The notes under the pieces are model-generated. The model saw nothing but the letters and a program-made list of their open reading frames with translations. It searched no databases and was not told the DNA's origin. A DNA stretch of 64,000 nt from Synechococcus sp. BL107 (GTDB taxonomy: Bacteria > Cyanobacteriota > Cyanobacteriia > PCC-6307 > Cyanobiaceae), in NCBI RefSeq assembly GCF_000153805.1, contig NZ_DS022298.1, positions 900,609-964,608 on the forward strand. The letters run 5' to 3'. Within the stretch, counting starts at the first letter, position 1; the number at the start of each line of letters is the position of its first letter. The translations under genes and the position numbers were made by a program. Positions 7,252 through 16,128 of this stretch are shown here, one piece after another.

Positions 7252-7273
7252 AAAAAAACCCGCCTTGCGACGG
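7252..7273 (-). terminator. Intrinsic terminator after the terminase-like gene
   Basis: On the minus strand a 5-bp stem (CCGTC/GGCGG with one G-U pair) around a GCAA loop is followed by GTTTTTTTATT. It lies about 40 bases beyond the stop of the small-terminase-like gene and ahead of barrel copy 3, insulating the barrel array. Confidence 0.65.
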
Positions 7274-7314
7274 TACTGATGGATATTTAATCCTTTCCTT
7301 GAGGAGATAGTTCG

Positions 7315-7680
7315 CTATCTCCGCCCTCGTGGGCCTCGTTGCCCAGCAGTTGAGTTGATACCCAACCCCGTCATCCAGTCGAGCTGCTTAATGCATGCAA
7401 CAACAGCTCCAGGATTCTTTTGTTGCTTCGCTTGACCAGCTGCGGACATCAGCGTCTGTATTGACCAAGCCAGCAGTTCAAGTCGATCAATCCCTGTTTC
7501 ATCGACATCGTCCTTGATCTGACTCCAGGCACGCTTCATTAGCTCGTAACCCCGAGCCCTGCTGATCCCCCACTCCTTTCTGGCAAAAGCAAGACACTCG
7601 CTATTTGGAGTGCCGGCCAGGATCATTCCCTGGAGGGCATCGATGCGATCAGAGGTCTCTGCTGCTGTTGCTCGTGCCAT
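7315..7680 (-). CDS. Phage small-terminase-like protein
   Basis: 121 residues from the preferred ATG (MARATAAETSDRID); the frame is open for 31 more codons upstream, through the direct repeats, to an ATG at 7773. The pattern is R-x-x-A-L-x-x-M-I-L-x-G, then the helix-turn-helix-like segment CLAFARKEWGISRARGYELMKRAW, then a helical region ending ACIKQLDWMTGL. This matches the small terminase subunits and related DNA-binding proteins of tailed phages that I know. No large terminase or capsid genes are near, so it is probably a remnant of an integrated element beside tRNA-Arg. A host regulator derived from such a gene is an alternative. Confidence 0.55.
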   Translation of the reverse strand: MARATAAETSDRIDALQGMILAGTPNSECLAFARKEWGISRARGYELMKRAWSQIKDDVDETGIDRLELLAWSIQTLMSAAGQAKQQKNPGAVVACIKQLDWMTGLGINSTAGQRGPRGRR

Positions 7681-7749
7681 GACCTCTCTCGTCGGAGAAA
7701 ACCGCAAACCTGTTGGCGTGGCGGGCTTCTGAGACCCAACTCTAGGACT

Positions 7750-7772
7750 ATTTGAGCACAGATTTGAGCACA
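7750..7772. repeat. Direct repeat ATTTGAGCACA x2 near the tRNA
   Basis: ATTTGAGCACA occurs at 7750-7760 and 7762-7772, separated by one base, between the phage-like gene and the 3' end of tRNA-Arg. Short tandem repeats in this position are common beside tRNA-targeted integration sites, possibly as recombinase arm sites. No integrase gene is visible in the window, so the role is inferred. Confidence 0.5.
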
Positions 7773-7822
7773 AAAAATAAAAACGGATCTCAGCTGCTGC
7801 TAAGAACCCTTGCTGTAACTAA

Positions 7823-7896
7823 CGCCCCCTGTGTGATTCGAACACACGACCGACTGCTTAGAAGGCAGTTGCTCTATCCAGCTGAGCTAAGGGAGC
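7823..7896 (-). tRNA. tRNA-Arg (anticodon UCU)
   Basis: 74 nt with a full cloverleaf. The acceptor stem is GCTCCCT/AGGGGGC (one G-U), the D-arm contains AGCTCAGCTGGATAGAGC, the anticodon stem-loop is CTGC-CTTCTAA-GCAG with anticodon TCT, and the T-arm is GTGTTCGAATCAC. CCA is not encoded. Its 3' end faces the putative island, as expected of a tRNA used as an integration site. Confidence 0.95.
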
Positions 7897-7984
7897 ATCC
7901 CGTTATTTTGGCAGTCCGGGCTGGAAGGCATGGGTGGATATCGGCCATTGGCTTCTAAACTTGGTCACTGTGTAACAGCATTGG

Positions 7985-8755
7985 ATGGCAGCGCGTCGTC
8001 TTAGCGACAGCGAGAAGCAAGACCTTGTTGGCCGTTACAAGGCGGGGGAATCCACCGCAGCATTGGCTGAGTCATTTGGTTGTAGCCCAAATACGGTGAG
8101 CCGTACGGTGAAAGCTCTGTTGCCGCCTGAGGCTTACGCCGCATTGAAGGCCAGCCGTCAGAAGGGTGGAACAGCCGTCGCTGCGTCGCAACCCTTGCTT
8201 GAGATTCCACCGTTGGATGGTCCCTCAACTGTCGATCTCCCATCGGTTCAGATCGATACACCAGAGGCTTCTGCTGGAGAGTTCTCTGCGGAGGAGGCGA
8301 GCAACTTGGCGCTGGATGATGCCGCTGATTTTGCGGAGGTTTCGGACGATTCGGGCACAGCGCTTGAGGAGCCCGCCCCCATGGACGTGTTCACAGAATT
8401 AGTGCCCTTGATCGGGGTTGCGGGATTAAGTGGATCGGCACCCATGGAAACGCAGCCGCTTAGCCCCGGTGTTCTCCCCGATAGTGTTTATATGTTGGTC
8501 GACAAGGTTGTTGAGTTAGATGCTCGCCCTTTGAGGGATTTTCCTGAATTGGGTCCATTGGATACCGCTGATCAGGACCGTCAGGGTCTATTTCTCTTTG
8601 CCAATCCTCGGGCCGCGAAACGTCAGTGTGGTCGCAGCCAGCGTGTGATCAAGGTGCCCGACACCACGGTGTTTGAGCGAACGAGTTCCTATTTGTTGAA
8701 ACGAGGAATTACACGGCTTGTGATGGAGGGCACGGTGGTTGCCCTCGATGCCTGA
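7985..8755 (+). CDS. Conserved hypothetical protein with N-terminal helix-turn-helix
   Basis: 256 residues. The N-terminus (about 5-45) is a resolvase/transposase-type helix-turn-helix: SDSEKQDLVGRYKAGESTAALAESFGCSPNTVSRTVK. A long acidic, low-complexity middle (about 70-155, rich in E, D, S, P) follows. The C-terminal half is more ordered (VYMLVDKVVELDARPLRDFPELG, RAAKRQCGRSQRVIKVPDTTVFE). This architecture suggests a DNA-binding protein with a sensing or interaction domain; I recall such proteins only as hypotheticals in marine picocyanobacteria. It lies outside the island, just beyond tRNA-Arg, and its stop abuts the stop of the opposing small membrane-protein gene. Confidence 0.8.
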   Translation: MAARRLSDSEKQDLVGRYKAGESTAALAESFGCSPNTVSRTVKALLPPEAYAALKASRQKGGTAVAASQPLLEIPPLDGPSTVDLPSVQIDTPEASAGEFSAEEASNLALDDAADFAEVSDDSGTALEEPAPMDVFTELVPLIGVAGLSGSAPMETQPLSPGVLPDSVYMLVDKVVELDARPLRDFPELGPLDTADQDRQGLFLFANPRAAKRQCGRSQRVIKVPDTTVFERTSSYLLKRGITRLVMEGTVVALDA

Positions 8756-8998
8756 TTAAGGGTCGAGGTCGGTTTCTTGTTGCGCCGGCATCAGTACCGC
8801 GGCCACGCTTCCTCCACTGATGACGCCTAACACCAGCGAGATGCCAACGAGAAATCCCGTTGGCAGTGGCACAAGTCGAACTTTTCCGATTTGAAGTTGA
8901 TGACGCTGTTGCAGGTTTTGTGCGCCAAGGCAGAGCAGAAGCAGCAGCAGGGCGCTCCCTCCAAAACTCCAGATCAGTAGTCGTAAACGAGGCAGCAA
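8756..8998 (-). CDS. Small two-helix membrane protein, LapA/DUF1049-like
   Basis: 80 residues with two hydrophobic segments, LLIWSFGGSALLLLLLCLGAQN and TGFLVGISLVLGVISGGSVAAVL, separated by a short hydrophilic strand-like linker (HQLQIGKVRLVPLP). The A-x-Q-N after helix one and the LG-x-x-x-G in helix two resemble LapA-domain proteins. It lies 17 nt downstream of rsmI on the same strand, so it may be cotranscribed. Function unknown. Confidence 0.7.
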   Translation of the reverse strand: MLPRLRLLIWSFGGSALLLLLLCLGAQNLQQRHQLQIGKVRLVPLPTGFLVGISLVLGVISGGSVAAVLMPAQQETDLDP

Positions 8999-9015
8999 AG
9001 AACCAAGGATTTTTT

Positions 9016-9873
9016 TTAGTCTGACGCGTCTTGGTGCAGCAATGCATAAAGCCGGCGCCGTGAGAGCCCGGTCGTTGCGGCGAGTTGTCGTGCAGCATCG
9101 CTAGCACTCACTCCCTGCGCCATGAGCTGTTGCAGTTGTTCTATGAGCTCAGCGTCATTGAGGGCTGGTTTTGCGGTGGGTGGCGCACCTCCTAAGACCA
9201 AAGTGAATTCGCCCTGGGGGCGGGTTTGCTCGAAATGACTGAGAGCTGCTTCCACCGTGGGCCCCACTTGTTCTTCATGGCGTTTGGTGAGTTCTCGCGC
9301 CACTTGGATCGGACGATCGGAGCCGCAATAACTGGCGAGCTCGCCAAGCAACGTGATTAATCGATGCGGTGCTTCATAAAGCACGGTGGTGCGGTGTTCG
9401 CTTGAGAGCTGTTCCAGGCGCTGTCGTCGTTCTTTCCCCTTCGTGGGTAGAAAACCTTCAAAACAAAAGCGTCCACTGGGAAGTCCGCTGCTTACGAGAG
9501 CTGTTGTGGCCGCGCAAGGACCAGGAATACACAGCACGGGATGCCCCGCCTGTCGAGCAGCACTGGCCAGCTCTTCGCCGGGGTCGCTGATGCCTGGCAA
9601 TCCCGCATCGCTGATCACCGCAAGACTTTGGCCTTCTGCCAATAGCTCCAGAAGTTGGGGCAATCGCGTACGAATGTTGTGCTGATGAAAGGAGAGTTTG
9701 CGTCCGCGGGCCTGGAGATTGCTCAGCAACTGTCCGCTATGGCGTGTGTCTTCACATGCGATGACATCTACCGTTGTTAAAAGGTGACTGGCCCGAGGGG
9801 AGAGGTCACCCAGATGACCGATCGGAGTACCGACGAGGTACAGGCTTCCGGCGGCTGGTTCATCCCGCTGCAT
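9016..9873 (-). CDS. rsmI: 16S rRNA C1402 2'-O-methyltransferase RsmI
   Basis: 285 residues from ATG; a GTG codon directly precedes it. This SAM-dependent tetrapyrrole-methylase-fold enzyme methylates the ribose of C1402 in 16S rRNA. Visible family features are LYLVGTPIGHLGDLSPRA at the N-terminus, ACEDTRHSGQLL, AVISDAGLPGISDPG, CIPGPCAATTALVSSGLP and FCFEGFLP. The C-terminal RsmI helix-turn-helix-like end (VSASDAARQLAATTGLSRRRLYALLHQ) is present, so the protein is full length. It is divergent from cysQ with only about 26 bases between the starts. Confidence 0.95.
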   Translation of the reverse strand: MQRDEPAAGSLYLVGTPIGHLGDLSPRASHLLTTVDVIACEDTRHSGQLLSNLQARGRKLSFHQHNIRTRLPQLLELLAEGQSLAVISDAGLPGISDPGEELASAARQAGHPVLCIPGPCAATTALVSSGLPSGRFCFEGFLPTKGKERRQRLEQLSSEHRTTVLYEAPHRLITLLGELASYCGSDRPIQVARELTKRHEEQVGPTVEAALSHFEQTRPQGEFTLVLGGAPPTAKPALNDAELIEQLQQLMAQGVSASDAARQLAATTGLSRRRLYALLHQDASD

Positions 9874-9899
9874 CACAATGGCCTGCGCCCCTCTTAATC

Positions 9900-10817
9900 A
9901 TGATGTCCAACTCCGCCATTCTCCCTGCTGGGGTCAGCAAGGAAGCTTTGTTGACCGAGTTGAGACGCTTGAGCTGGGGTGCAGCCGACATTCTTCGTGC
10001 ATACGCCCGTGGCGAACAGCCTCCCCATGGTTTTCCGAAAGCCTTAAGTGTCGATAACGGGGGCGAGGGGCCTGTTTCGGCGGCTGATCTGGCCGTGAAC
10101 GAATGGCTCCTGGCGGGGTTGTCGGGGGCTTTTCCCGATGCTGGTTGGACTCTGCTAAGCGAGGAAACCGCCAAAGAGCAGCTCACCGAGGGAGAGCCTC
10201 TGCCCGCGGAATGGTTGTGGATCCTTGATCCGCTTGATGGCACCAAGGACTTTCTCCAAGGAACTGGGGAGTATGCGGTGCACCTCGCCTTGGTGCGGAG
10301 GAATCGGCCTGTTTTAGGCGTGGTGCTGTTACCCGAAGCCGATGAACTCTGGCTTGGTCTTGTGGGCGACGATGCCTGGTGTGAAGACCGAGGGGGAACG
10401 CGTTCGCCTGTGCGCTTCAGCGAGCGCTCGGAGTTGTCCGACTTGCTTCTGGTGGCGAGCCGTAGTCATCGCGATGACCGGCTAGAGAAATTAATCGGTG
10501 AACTTCAACTCGGTGGCTCGAAGGCGGTTGGCAGTGTGGGCTGCAAGGTCGCCACGATTCTTCGTGGAGAAACCGATCTCTACATCTCCCTATCCGGGCG
10601 CAGTGCTCCAAAGGATTGGGATATGGCTGCACCGGAGGCTGTTTTGTTGGCGGCTGGTGGACGATTTACCCACGCTGACCTCGGCGACCTTACATACAAC
10701 ACAGGCGATGTTCGTCAGGCGGGCTGTTTGATCGCCAGCCATGGAAAAGCCCACGTCGCGCTTGGAGAGCGTGCGACGCGGGCGATGGCCGAGATTGATC
10801 CCGGCTTTCAGGTGTGA
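9900..10817 (+). CDS. cysQ: 3'(2'),5'-bisphosphate nucleotidase, CysQ/inositol monophosphatase family
   Basis: About 305 residues from the ATG just after the rsmI divergence; the frame is open further upstream, and a second ATG follows 3 nt later. The enzyme removes the 3' phosphate from PAP (the by-product of PAPS use) and related nucleotides. Family motifs include LLSEE, WILDPLDGTKDFLQGTGEYAVHLALV (the metal-binding D-P-x-D-G-T) and CKVATILRGETDLYISLSGRSAPKDWDMAAPEAVLLAAGG (the W-D-x-A-A signature). It would recycle PAP made by the sulfotransferase in the island. Inositol monophosphatase activity is an alternative. Confidence 0.9.
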   Translation: MMSNSAILPAGVSKEALLTELRRLSWGAADILRAYARGEQPPHGFPKALSVDNGGEGPVSAADLAVNEWLLAGLSGAFPDAGWTLLSEETAKEQLTEGEPLPAEWLWILDPLDGTKDFLQGTGEYAVHLALVRRNRPVLGVVLLPEADELWLGLVGDDAWCEDRGGTRSPVRFSERSELSDLLLVASRSHRDDRLEKLIGELQLGGSKAVGSVGCKVATILRGETDLYISLSGRSAPKDWDMAAPEAVLLAAGGRFTHADLGDLTYNTGDVRQAGCLIASHGKAHVALGERATRAMAEIDPGFQV

Positions 10818-12983
10818 TCAGCTGAGGGGAGCAACTGGGGTGGGCTGCGGTTCCACCTCGGTTGATTCGCCACTTTGCGGAACGCCACGCAGGGTGAGGT
10901 TGATCCGACCGCGGTTGTCGATTTCGCGAACGCGCACGGTGACTTCATCGCCGACTTTGACGACATCTTCAACCTTTTCAACCCGAGCTTCGGAGAGCTG
11001 AGAAATGTGGATCATTCCTTCCTTTCCAGGAAGGATCTCCACGAAGGCACCGATTGGAATGATGCGTGTGATCGAGCCGGAGAACATTTCGCCCTCATTC
11101 ACCTTGCGGGTGAGGCCTTCAATGATCTTTTGGGCTTCCTCTGCTGCAGCACCGTCGTGGGAGGCAATGGTGACAATTCCACTGTCTTCGATATCGATCT
11201 TGGTGTTGGTGCGTTCGGTAATGCCCTTGATGGTGCGACCACCTGGACCGATCACTGTCCCGATCAATTCTGGATCGATGCGGAAGCTCAGCAGGCGTGG
11301 TGCATGGGGCGACAGAGTCTCACGCGGAGTGTCAATCGCCTCGAGCATCTTCTCGAGGATGTGTAGGCGAGCGGGACGGGCTTGGTTCACAGCATCGGCA
11401 ACGACCTTCACGGGTAAACCAGTGATTTTCATGTCCATTTGAAGGGCTGTGATCCCTTTCTCACTGCCAGCCACCTTGAAATCCATGTCGCCAAGGAAGT
11501 CTTCAATACCTTGAATATCGGTGAGGATTTTGATGTCCTTGCCCTCTTTAATCAGACCCATCGCGGCACCACTCACTGGGGCTTTCAAGGGCACACCGGC
11601 ATCCATGAGCGACAAGGTGCTGCCGCAAACGGAGCCCATCGACGTCGAGCCATTGGAGCTCAGCACTTCACTCACCACCCGTACGACGTAGGGGAAGGTG
11701 TCTTTTTCAGGCAAGACGGGAAGGATGGCTCGCTCCGCCAAAGCGCCATGGCCAATTTCCCGACGGCCGGGGGATCGCATTGGACGGGTTTCGCCAACGG
11801 AGTAGGGGGGGAAGTTGTAGTGATGGAGGTACAGCTTCTCGGTGTTGGGATGGAGGTCATCCATTTCTTGGGCATCACTGGGGGTTCCCAAGGTCGCGGT
11901 GGACAGAACCTGCGTTAAACCACGCTGGAAGAGGCCTGAACCATGGACGCGACGGGGAAGAACTCCTGCCATTGCGCTGATTTGACGGACTTCATCCAAG
12001 CCACGTCCATCGACGCGCTTGCCATCCTTCAAGATCTGCTGACGCATCAGTTTCTTGGTCAGAGCCTTAAAGCTGTTGCCAAGCAATTTCGAACTGCTGG
12101 AGACGGCCTGACGCACAGCGTCGTCTTCCTTCAGGGCTGCAATGGCTTCTGCTGCACTCACTTTCACGGCTTCAAGACCGTTATCGCGCTCTTCTTTGCT
12201 TTGCTCAAATTTGCTGAGCACAGCGCTGATCGCTTTTGTGCACTGCTTTTCAAGGTAAGCAGGAACTGTGGTGTCTTCCTTGGGCGCTTCAGGCTTGACT
12301 TGCTTAATGCCAAGGTCCTTCAGCAGCGTTTCCTGGGCTTTGATCAGCTCCTGGATCGCCTCATAGCCGAAATCAATCGCTTCAATGACGTCTTGTTCGG
12401 GAAGTTGGTTGGCGCCTGCTTCAACCATCACCACACCATCAGCCGTGCCAGCAACGACGAGGTCTAAATCTCCGCGCTCAATTTCCCGGTAGCTGGGGTT
12501 CAGAACGAAGTCGTCGCCAAGGAGTCCGACCCGCACAGCCGCCATCGGTCCGTTGAAGGGAATGCCTGCCAGAAGTGTTGCGATGGACGCGCCTGTTACT
12601 GCCAGCACATCCGCAGGAACCCGTTCATCCAGCGATAGGCATGTGGCAACAACTTGCAAGTCGTCGCGCATCCAACTGGGGAATAGCGGCCGCATGGGCC
12701 TGTCGATCAAGCGACAGGTGAGTGTTGCGCGTTCGGGTGGGCGGGCTTCACGACGCATGTAGCTGCCTGGAATCCGTCCGGCGGCATACAGGCGTTCTTC
12801 ATAGTCACAAATCAGTGGAAGGAAATCGATTCCATCGCGTCCACTCGATCGTGTCGCTGTGACGAGCACGGCTGTGTCGCCGCATTCAACCAAGACGGAA
12901 CCACCCGCTTGGGGAGCAAAACGCCCGGTGGTCAGTCTTATCTCGCGTCCGTCAAACGAGATCGACTGTGTTTTTCCTTGCAC
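10818..12983 (-). CDS. pnp: Polynucleotide phosphorylase
   Basis: 721 residues, full length, from a GTG start. PNPase degrades RNA 3' to 5' with phosphate and can add nucleotides. Two RNase PH-like domains are present, the second with [23 protein letters not shown] and [15 protein letters not shown] domain ([17 protein letters not shown], about 570) and an S1 domain ([29 protein letters not shown], about 620-700) follow. The C-terminal extension is short and acidic/proline-rich, and I see no RNase E-binding-like arginine nonamer. A long perfect hairpin precedes the gene, suggesting RNase III-linked control. Confidence 0.97.
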   Translation of the reverse strand: MQGKTQSISFDGREIRLTTGRFAPQAGGSVLVECGDTAVLVTATRSSGRDGIDFLPLICDYEERLYAAGRIPGSYMRREARPPERATLTCRLIDRPMRPLFPSWMRDDLQVVATCLSLDERVPADVLAVTGASIATLLAGIPFNGPMAAVRVGLLGDDFVLNPSYREIERGDLDLVVAGTADGVVMVEAGANQLPEQDVIEAIDFGYEAIQELIKAQETLLKDLGIKQVKPEAPKEDTTVPAYLEKQCTKAISAVLSKFEQSKEERDNGLEAVKVSAAEAIAALKEDDAVRQAVSSSSKLLGNSFKALTKKLMRQQILKDGKRVDGRGLDEVRQISAMAGVLPRRVHGSGLFQRGLTQVLSTATLGTPSDAQEMDDLHPNTEKLYLHHYNFPPYSVGETRPMRSPGRREIGHGALAERAILPVLPEKDTFPYVVRVVSEVLSSNGSTSMGSVCGSTLSLMDAGVPLKAPVSGAAMGLIKEGKDIKILTDIQGIEDFLGDMDFKVAGSEKGITALQMDMKITGLPVKVVADAVNQARPARLHILEKMLEAIDTPRETLSPHAPRLLSFRIDPELIGTVIGPGGRTIKGITERTNTKIDIEDSGIVTIASHDGAAAEEAQKIIEGLTRKVNEGEMFSGSITRIIPIGAFVEILPGKEGMIHISQLSEARVEKVEDVVKVGDEVTVRVREIDNRGRINLTLRGVPQSGESTEVEPQPTPVAPLS

Positions 12984-13034
12984 GACGGCTTATGTCCTTT
13001 TGTCAACTCTTATTTTGACATTTCATGGCTTCCA

Positions 13035-13076
13035 TCCACAAGAAAGGGGAGGCTTTCACCTCCCCTTTCTTGTGGA
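13035..13076 (-). promoter_or_regulatory. 18-bp perfect hairpin in the pnp leader
   Basis: TCCACAAGAAAGGGGAGG and its exact reverse complement flank a 6-nt loop (CTTTCA on the plus strand), about 50 bases upstream of the pnp start and 24 bases past the rpsN stop. On the minus strand no U-run follows, so it is not a typical intrinsic terminator. A stem this long suits RNase III cleavage, as in the pnp leader of E. coli, where PNPase autoregulates. It could also protect the rpsN 3' end. Confidence 0.75.
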
Positions 13077-13099
13077 TCAACCGAAAAGTCTGCAGTGGT

Positions 13100-13402
13100 C
13101 TACCAGCTGGACTTCACAACACCTGGCAGTTCACCCTTGTGGGCCCGTTCACGAAGTTGATTACGGCAAAGGCCAAAATCGCGGTAGACACCACGGGGTT
13201 TGCCAGTGGCCCAGCAACGGTTACGGATCCGAGTGGGGGCACTGTTGCGGGGAAGGGCCTGAATTTTGCGATGTATCTCGAGACGAGACATTGGATCAGC
13301 CGCTGCATTGAAGGCTGCCATCAGTGCCGAGCGCTTGGCTGCATAGCGCTCGGTCATTTTTTTGCGCTTCACATCGCGCGCAATCATCGACTTTTTAGCC
13401 AT
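13100..13402 (-). CDS. rpsN: 30S ribosomal protein S14
   Basis: 100 residues, the long zinc-free form of S14: no C-x-x-C pairs are present, and the C-terminal signature reads [38 protein letters not shown]. The N-terminus is [16 protein letters not shown]. It binds the 3' major domain of 16S rRNA in the small-subunit head. It stands alone, away from the large ribosomal operons, and lies upstream of pnp on the same strand, separated by the long hairpin. Confidence 0.97.
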   Translation of the reverse strand: MAKKSMIARDVKRKKMTERYAAKRSALMAAFNAAADPMSRLEIHRKIQALPRNSAPTRIRNRCWATGKPRGVYRDFGLCRNQLRERAHKGELPGVVKSSW

Positions 13403-13461
13403 GCAGCTGGGGGCAGCGTTTCAACAGGTTGTTGAGTCTACATTCCGAGGAGCAAGAACCA

Positions 13462-14544
13462 CTACCGCCCAAGCAACTGCTGAACGAAGGTCAATTGACT
13501 GGTGTCGCGGACGACGAGGACGACTGTGAGTCCGACCAGAAGAAGAAATCCGGATTGGGCGAACGCCAGTTGAAGCCGTTCAGGGACGGGTTTGCCTCGG
13601 ACCCCTTCAATAAGAAGAAGCGCCATTTGGCCGCCATCCAGCAAAGGCAATGGCAACGCGTTGAGGACGGCCAAGTTGATCGAGATCAAGGCCATGAACA
13701 ACACCAAACCACTACCGCCCTGCCGGCTCAGCTGGGCACCCATCTCCACAATTTTGACCGGACCGCTCACCTGTCCTGCTGTGGCTTTGAAGTTGGTAAT
13801 CAGCCCGGCATAGCCACTCGCGGTTTGTCCCACCAGGCGGACGAACTGGCCCCCGGTGTGTTGGACCAGTTCCCCTAGTCCATTGACGGGTCGGATAGCG
13901 CCACTGAGGTTGGCTTGGAGCTGCGCCCCGATTCTTCCCTGTCCATCGACATTCGATGGCTTGAGTTCAATTTGTTCAAGTTGGCTCTGGCGAACCCGCT
14001 CAACCGCAAGGGACATGCTGGGAGCTGCTTTTACCAGCTTCACCATCGTCTCGACGCCGGCTTGCCCGGCTCCAAGTTTGTTGGAGTTAATCGAGAGGAT
14101 TTGATCTCCAGGCCTGAAGCCAGCGCGAGCAGCTGCGCCATCAGGCTGCACATTCACCACCAGAACGCCTGGATCTGGATCGGCTGGAAGTCCCACAATC
14201 GCGGCCTGGCCGATCAGAATGACCAACGCCAATGCAAGGTTGGCAAGAATGCCGGCGGCGATCACCAGAGCGCGCTGCGGAATCGGACGATTGCGCAGCA
14301 GGTCGGGATCATCTAAGGGGATGGTGCTGTCTTCGTCGTCATCAGGGAAAGCCACAAAACCACCCAGGGGTAGGAGCCTTAGGGCGTAAGTGACGCCTTT
14401 CCGTTGACGTTTAATCAACGCGGGTCCGAAGCCAATGGAGAAGCCACTAACGCGAATGCCTTGAAGCGTGGCGGCAAGAAAATGTCCTGCTTCATGCACC
14501 ACGATTAAGAGAGCAAGCACCAACAGGGCCGCAAATACGTTCAT
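13462..14544 (-). CDS. rseP: Site-2 protease / RseP-like intramembrane metalloprotease
   Basis: 360 residues. The zinc site HEAGH is at residues 17-21 in the first transmembrane helix, and the second metal-site motif NALPLPLLDGGQ lies near residue 300. A PDZ domain (about 115-185, with GVLVVNVQPDGAAARAGFRPGDQILSIN) stands between, plus further hydrophobic helices at about 90-110, 275-295 and the C-terminus. Such proteases cut membrane-anchored anti-sigma factors or other single-span proteins within the bilayer. The gene follows serS with a 24-nt gap, on the same strand. The exact substrate is not visible. Confidence 0.92.
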   Translation of the reverse strand: MNVFAALLVLALLIVVHEAGHFLAATLQGIRVSGFSIGFGPALIKRQRKGVTYALRLLPLGGFVAFPDDDEDSTIPLDDPDLLRNRPIPQRALVIAAGILANLALALVILIGQAAIVGLPADPDPGVLVVNVQPDGAAARAGFRPGDQILSINSNKLGAGQAGVETMVKLVKAAPSMSLAVERVRQSQLEQIELKPSNVDGQGRIGAQLQANLSGAIRPVNGLGELVQHTGGQFVRLVGQTASGYAGLITNFKATAGQVSGPVKIVEMGAQLSRQGGSGLVLFMALISINLAVLNALPLPLLDGGQMALLLIEGVRGKPVPERLQLAFAQSGFLLLVGLTVVLVVRDTSQLTFVQQLLGR

Positions 14545-14568
14545 CCAGCCGATTGATGCTCAGTCAGT

Positions 14569-15846
14569 TCATTCTGGCTGGAGCCGCTCAAACCCGACGT
14601 ATGGCACCAATGGTTTGGGAAGGAGAATGCTTCCATCTGGTTGCTGCCCCGTCTCCAACAGTGCAGCCATGGTGCGCCCTACAGCTAGGCCCGACCCATT
14701 CAGGGTGTGAACGAGCTTCGTTTGTTTGCCGTCTTTGGTTCTGATGGCAGATCGGCGGGCTTGAAAATCGCCGCAAACGCTGCAGCTGGAGATTTCTCGG
14801 AAAGCCCCAGCCCCTGGTAACCACACTTCTAGGTCGTAGGTGCGTTGTGCCGAGAAGCCCAAATCACCCGTGCATAGATCCAAAACCCGGTATGGCAAGT
14901 CGAGAGCCTGCAACACCGCTTCGGCATCGGCGGTGATCTGTTGGTGTGCCTCTTCGGATTGGTCGGGATGGACGAACCAATACAACTCAACTTTGTTGAA
15001 TTGGTGAAGACGGATGAGGCCGCGCGTATCCCGTCCGTAACTCCCCGCTTCTCGTCGGAAGCAAGGGCTGTAGGCCGAATAGCGAAGAGGAAGTTGATCG
15101 GCTGGAATGATTTCGTCGCGATGCAGCGATGTCACGGGAACCTCTGCCGTCGGCGTGAGCCAGAGGTCGTCTTCTGCGCAGCGGAAGCTTTCTTCGGCGA
15201 ATTTCGGTAACTGGCCTGAGCCAGTGAGGCTGGCGGTGTTCACCAAAACCGGTGGCATCACCTCCCTGTAACCCTTGCTGGTGTGGAGATCCAGCATGAA
15301 ATTAATCAGTGCTCGCTCTAGGCGGGCTCCCTGGCCGATCAGGGTGACAAAGCGGCTCTGGGCAATGCGAACCGACCGTTCGGTGTCGAATAGGTTCAGC
15401 CGCTGAGCGATTTGCCAGTGCTCCTCCAATCCCTCCTCGATGCGAGGCGTTCCCCAGCGACGCACTTCGACGTTGTCGTCCTCGTTCTTCCCATCTGGGC
15501 AAAGTGGCGAAGGCAGATTCGGGAGACTGAGGAGTTGGTCGCGCAATTGACCAGAGAGCGTCTTTTCCTCCTCTTCAAAAACAGCCACCTTTTGTTTGAT
15601 GGCATTGCCCTGTTGTCGAAGAGCGGCAACCTCATCTCCCTTCGGATCTGCACCGCCCTTAATCTTTAAGCCCACTTCTTTGCCGATCCGGTTGCCATCG
15701 GCTTGCAGGGTGCTGCGCTCTTCTTCTAAGCCCCGTTGTTGCCTCGCAATCAGCTGAAGGCCAGTGAGATCAATGGATTTACCCCGCCGCTTCAATTGTT
15801 GAGCGATAACTTCGGGGTTATCACGCACAAGGCGCTGGTCGATCAC
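14569..15846 (-). CDS. serS: Seryl-tRNA synthetase
   Basis: 425 residues, the usual length. The N-terminal coiled-coil arm that binds the tRNA-Ser variable loop occupies about 1-110 ([22 protein letters not shown] and a heptad-rich stretch). Class II motifs are present: motif 2 [21 protein letters not shown] and motif 3 [22 protein letters not shown]. The product charges tRNA-Ser with serine. The next gene, rseP, follows closely. Confidence 0.97.
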   Translation of the reverse strand: MIDQRLVRDNPEVIAQQLKRRGKSIDLTGLQLIARQQRGLEEERSTLQADGNRIGKEVGLKIKGGADPKGDEVAALRQQGNAIKQKVAVFEEEEKTLSGQLRDQLLSLPNLPSPLCPDGKNEDDNVEVRRWGTPRIEEGLEEHWQIAQRLNLFDTERSVRIAQSRFVTLIGQGARLERALINFMLDLHTSKGYREVMPPVLVNTASLTGSGQLPKFAEESFRCAEDDLWLTPTAEVPVTSLHRDEIIPADQLPLRYSAYSPCFRREAGSYGRDTRGLIRLHQFNKVELYWFVHPDQSEEAHQQITADAEAVLQALDLPYRVLDLCTGDLGFSAQRTYDLEVWLPGAGAFREISSCSVCGDFQARRSAIRTKDGKQTKLVHTLNGSGLAVGRTMAALLETGQQPDGSILLPKPLVPYVGFERLQPE

Positions 15847-15887
15847 GGTGCGTGAAACAGCAACGCCGGCAGCCTATGGCAGCCCGT

Positions 15888-16049
15888 TCAGAGCACCTGG
15901 CCAACCATCACGGCAGCAATGGCTGAGAACAGCGTGATGCCAAGAGCTGTCAAGGGATTTTGGCCTTGGGCAACGGCCACTGTGGTAATCACACCGGCGC
16001 CAAGGCAAGCCACACAAAGCTGCATGACGATGTCGTTTTGACGCTGCAT
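15888..16049 (-). CDS. Small conserved-type hydrophobic protein, 53 residues
   Basis: An ATG opens MQRQNDIVMQLCVACLGAG, and most of the rest is hydrophobic (VITTVAVAQG, then LTALGITLFSAIAAVMVGQVL), enough for two short membrane helices. A second ATG nine codons in is an alternative start. The reading frame fills the gap between the Ycf46 and serS genes on the same strand, has natural codon use, and ends 41 bases before serS. I do not know a function. Confidence 0.6.
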   Translation of the reverse strand: MQRQNDIVMQLCVACLGAGVITTVAVAQGQNPLTALGITLFSAIAAVMVGQVL

Positions 16050-16128
16050 GGAGTATTTGACAGATGGTCGGACCGTAGGGAGTGCAGTACAGGGATGCTC
16101 GTTCCGTGAACCGCATCTTTACGCCCCG

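Larger units (their letters stand above)
3421..7273 (-). repeat. Three tandem gene-plus-leader duplication units
   Basis: Besides the barrel genes themselves, the bases upstream of each are related. Each has a CTGCARTAGKCAGT-like element, then GCTTTGCT or TTTGCTTCT, then CTAATAAAAA or GTAATAAAAA running into a GC-rich hairpin (around 4566-4631, 5850-5910 and 7208-7273). A segment near TTAGTGCCAGRTATTG is also shared at about 4640 and 5920. The unit duplicated was thus promoter/leader plus gene, with the terminator hairpin of the preceding unit. Only the tail-coding DNA fails to align. Confidence 0.7.

Noticed and set aside
10875..12467. Several long plus-strand frames opposite pnp
   Set aside because: They are antisense shadows of a highly conserved gene in GC-rich DNA, with no known protein features.
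15874..16116. 80-residue minus-strand frame beside serS
   Set aside because: Its composition (many R, H, C, W) is that of a shadow; the 53-residue hydrophobic frame in the same place is the plausible gene.
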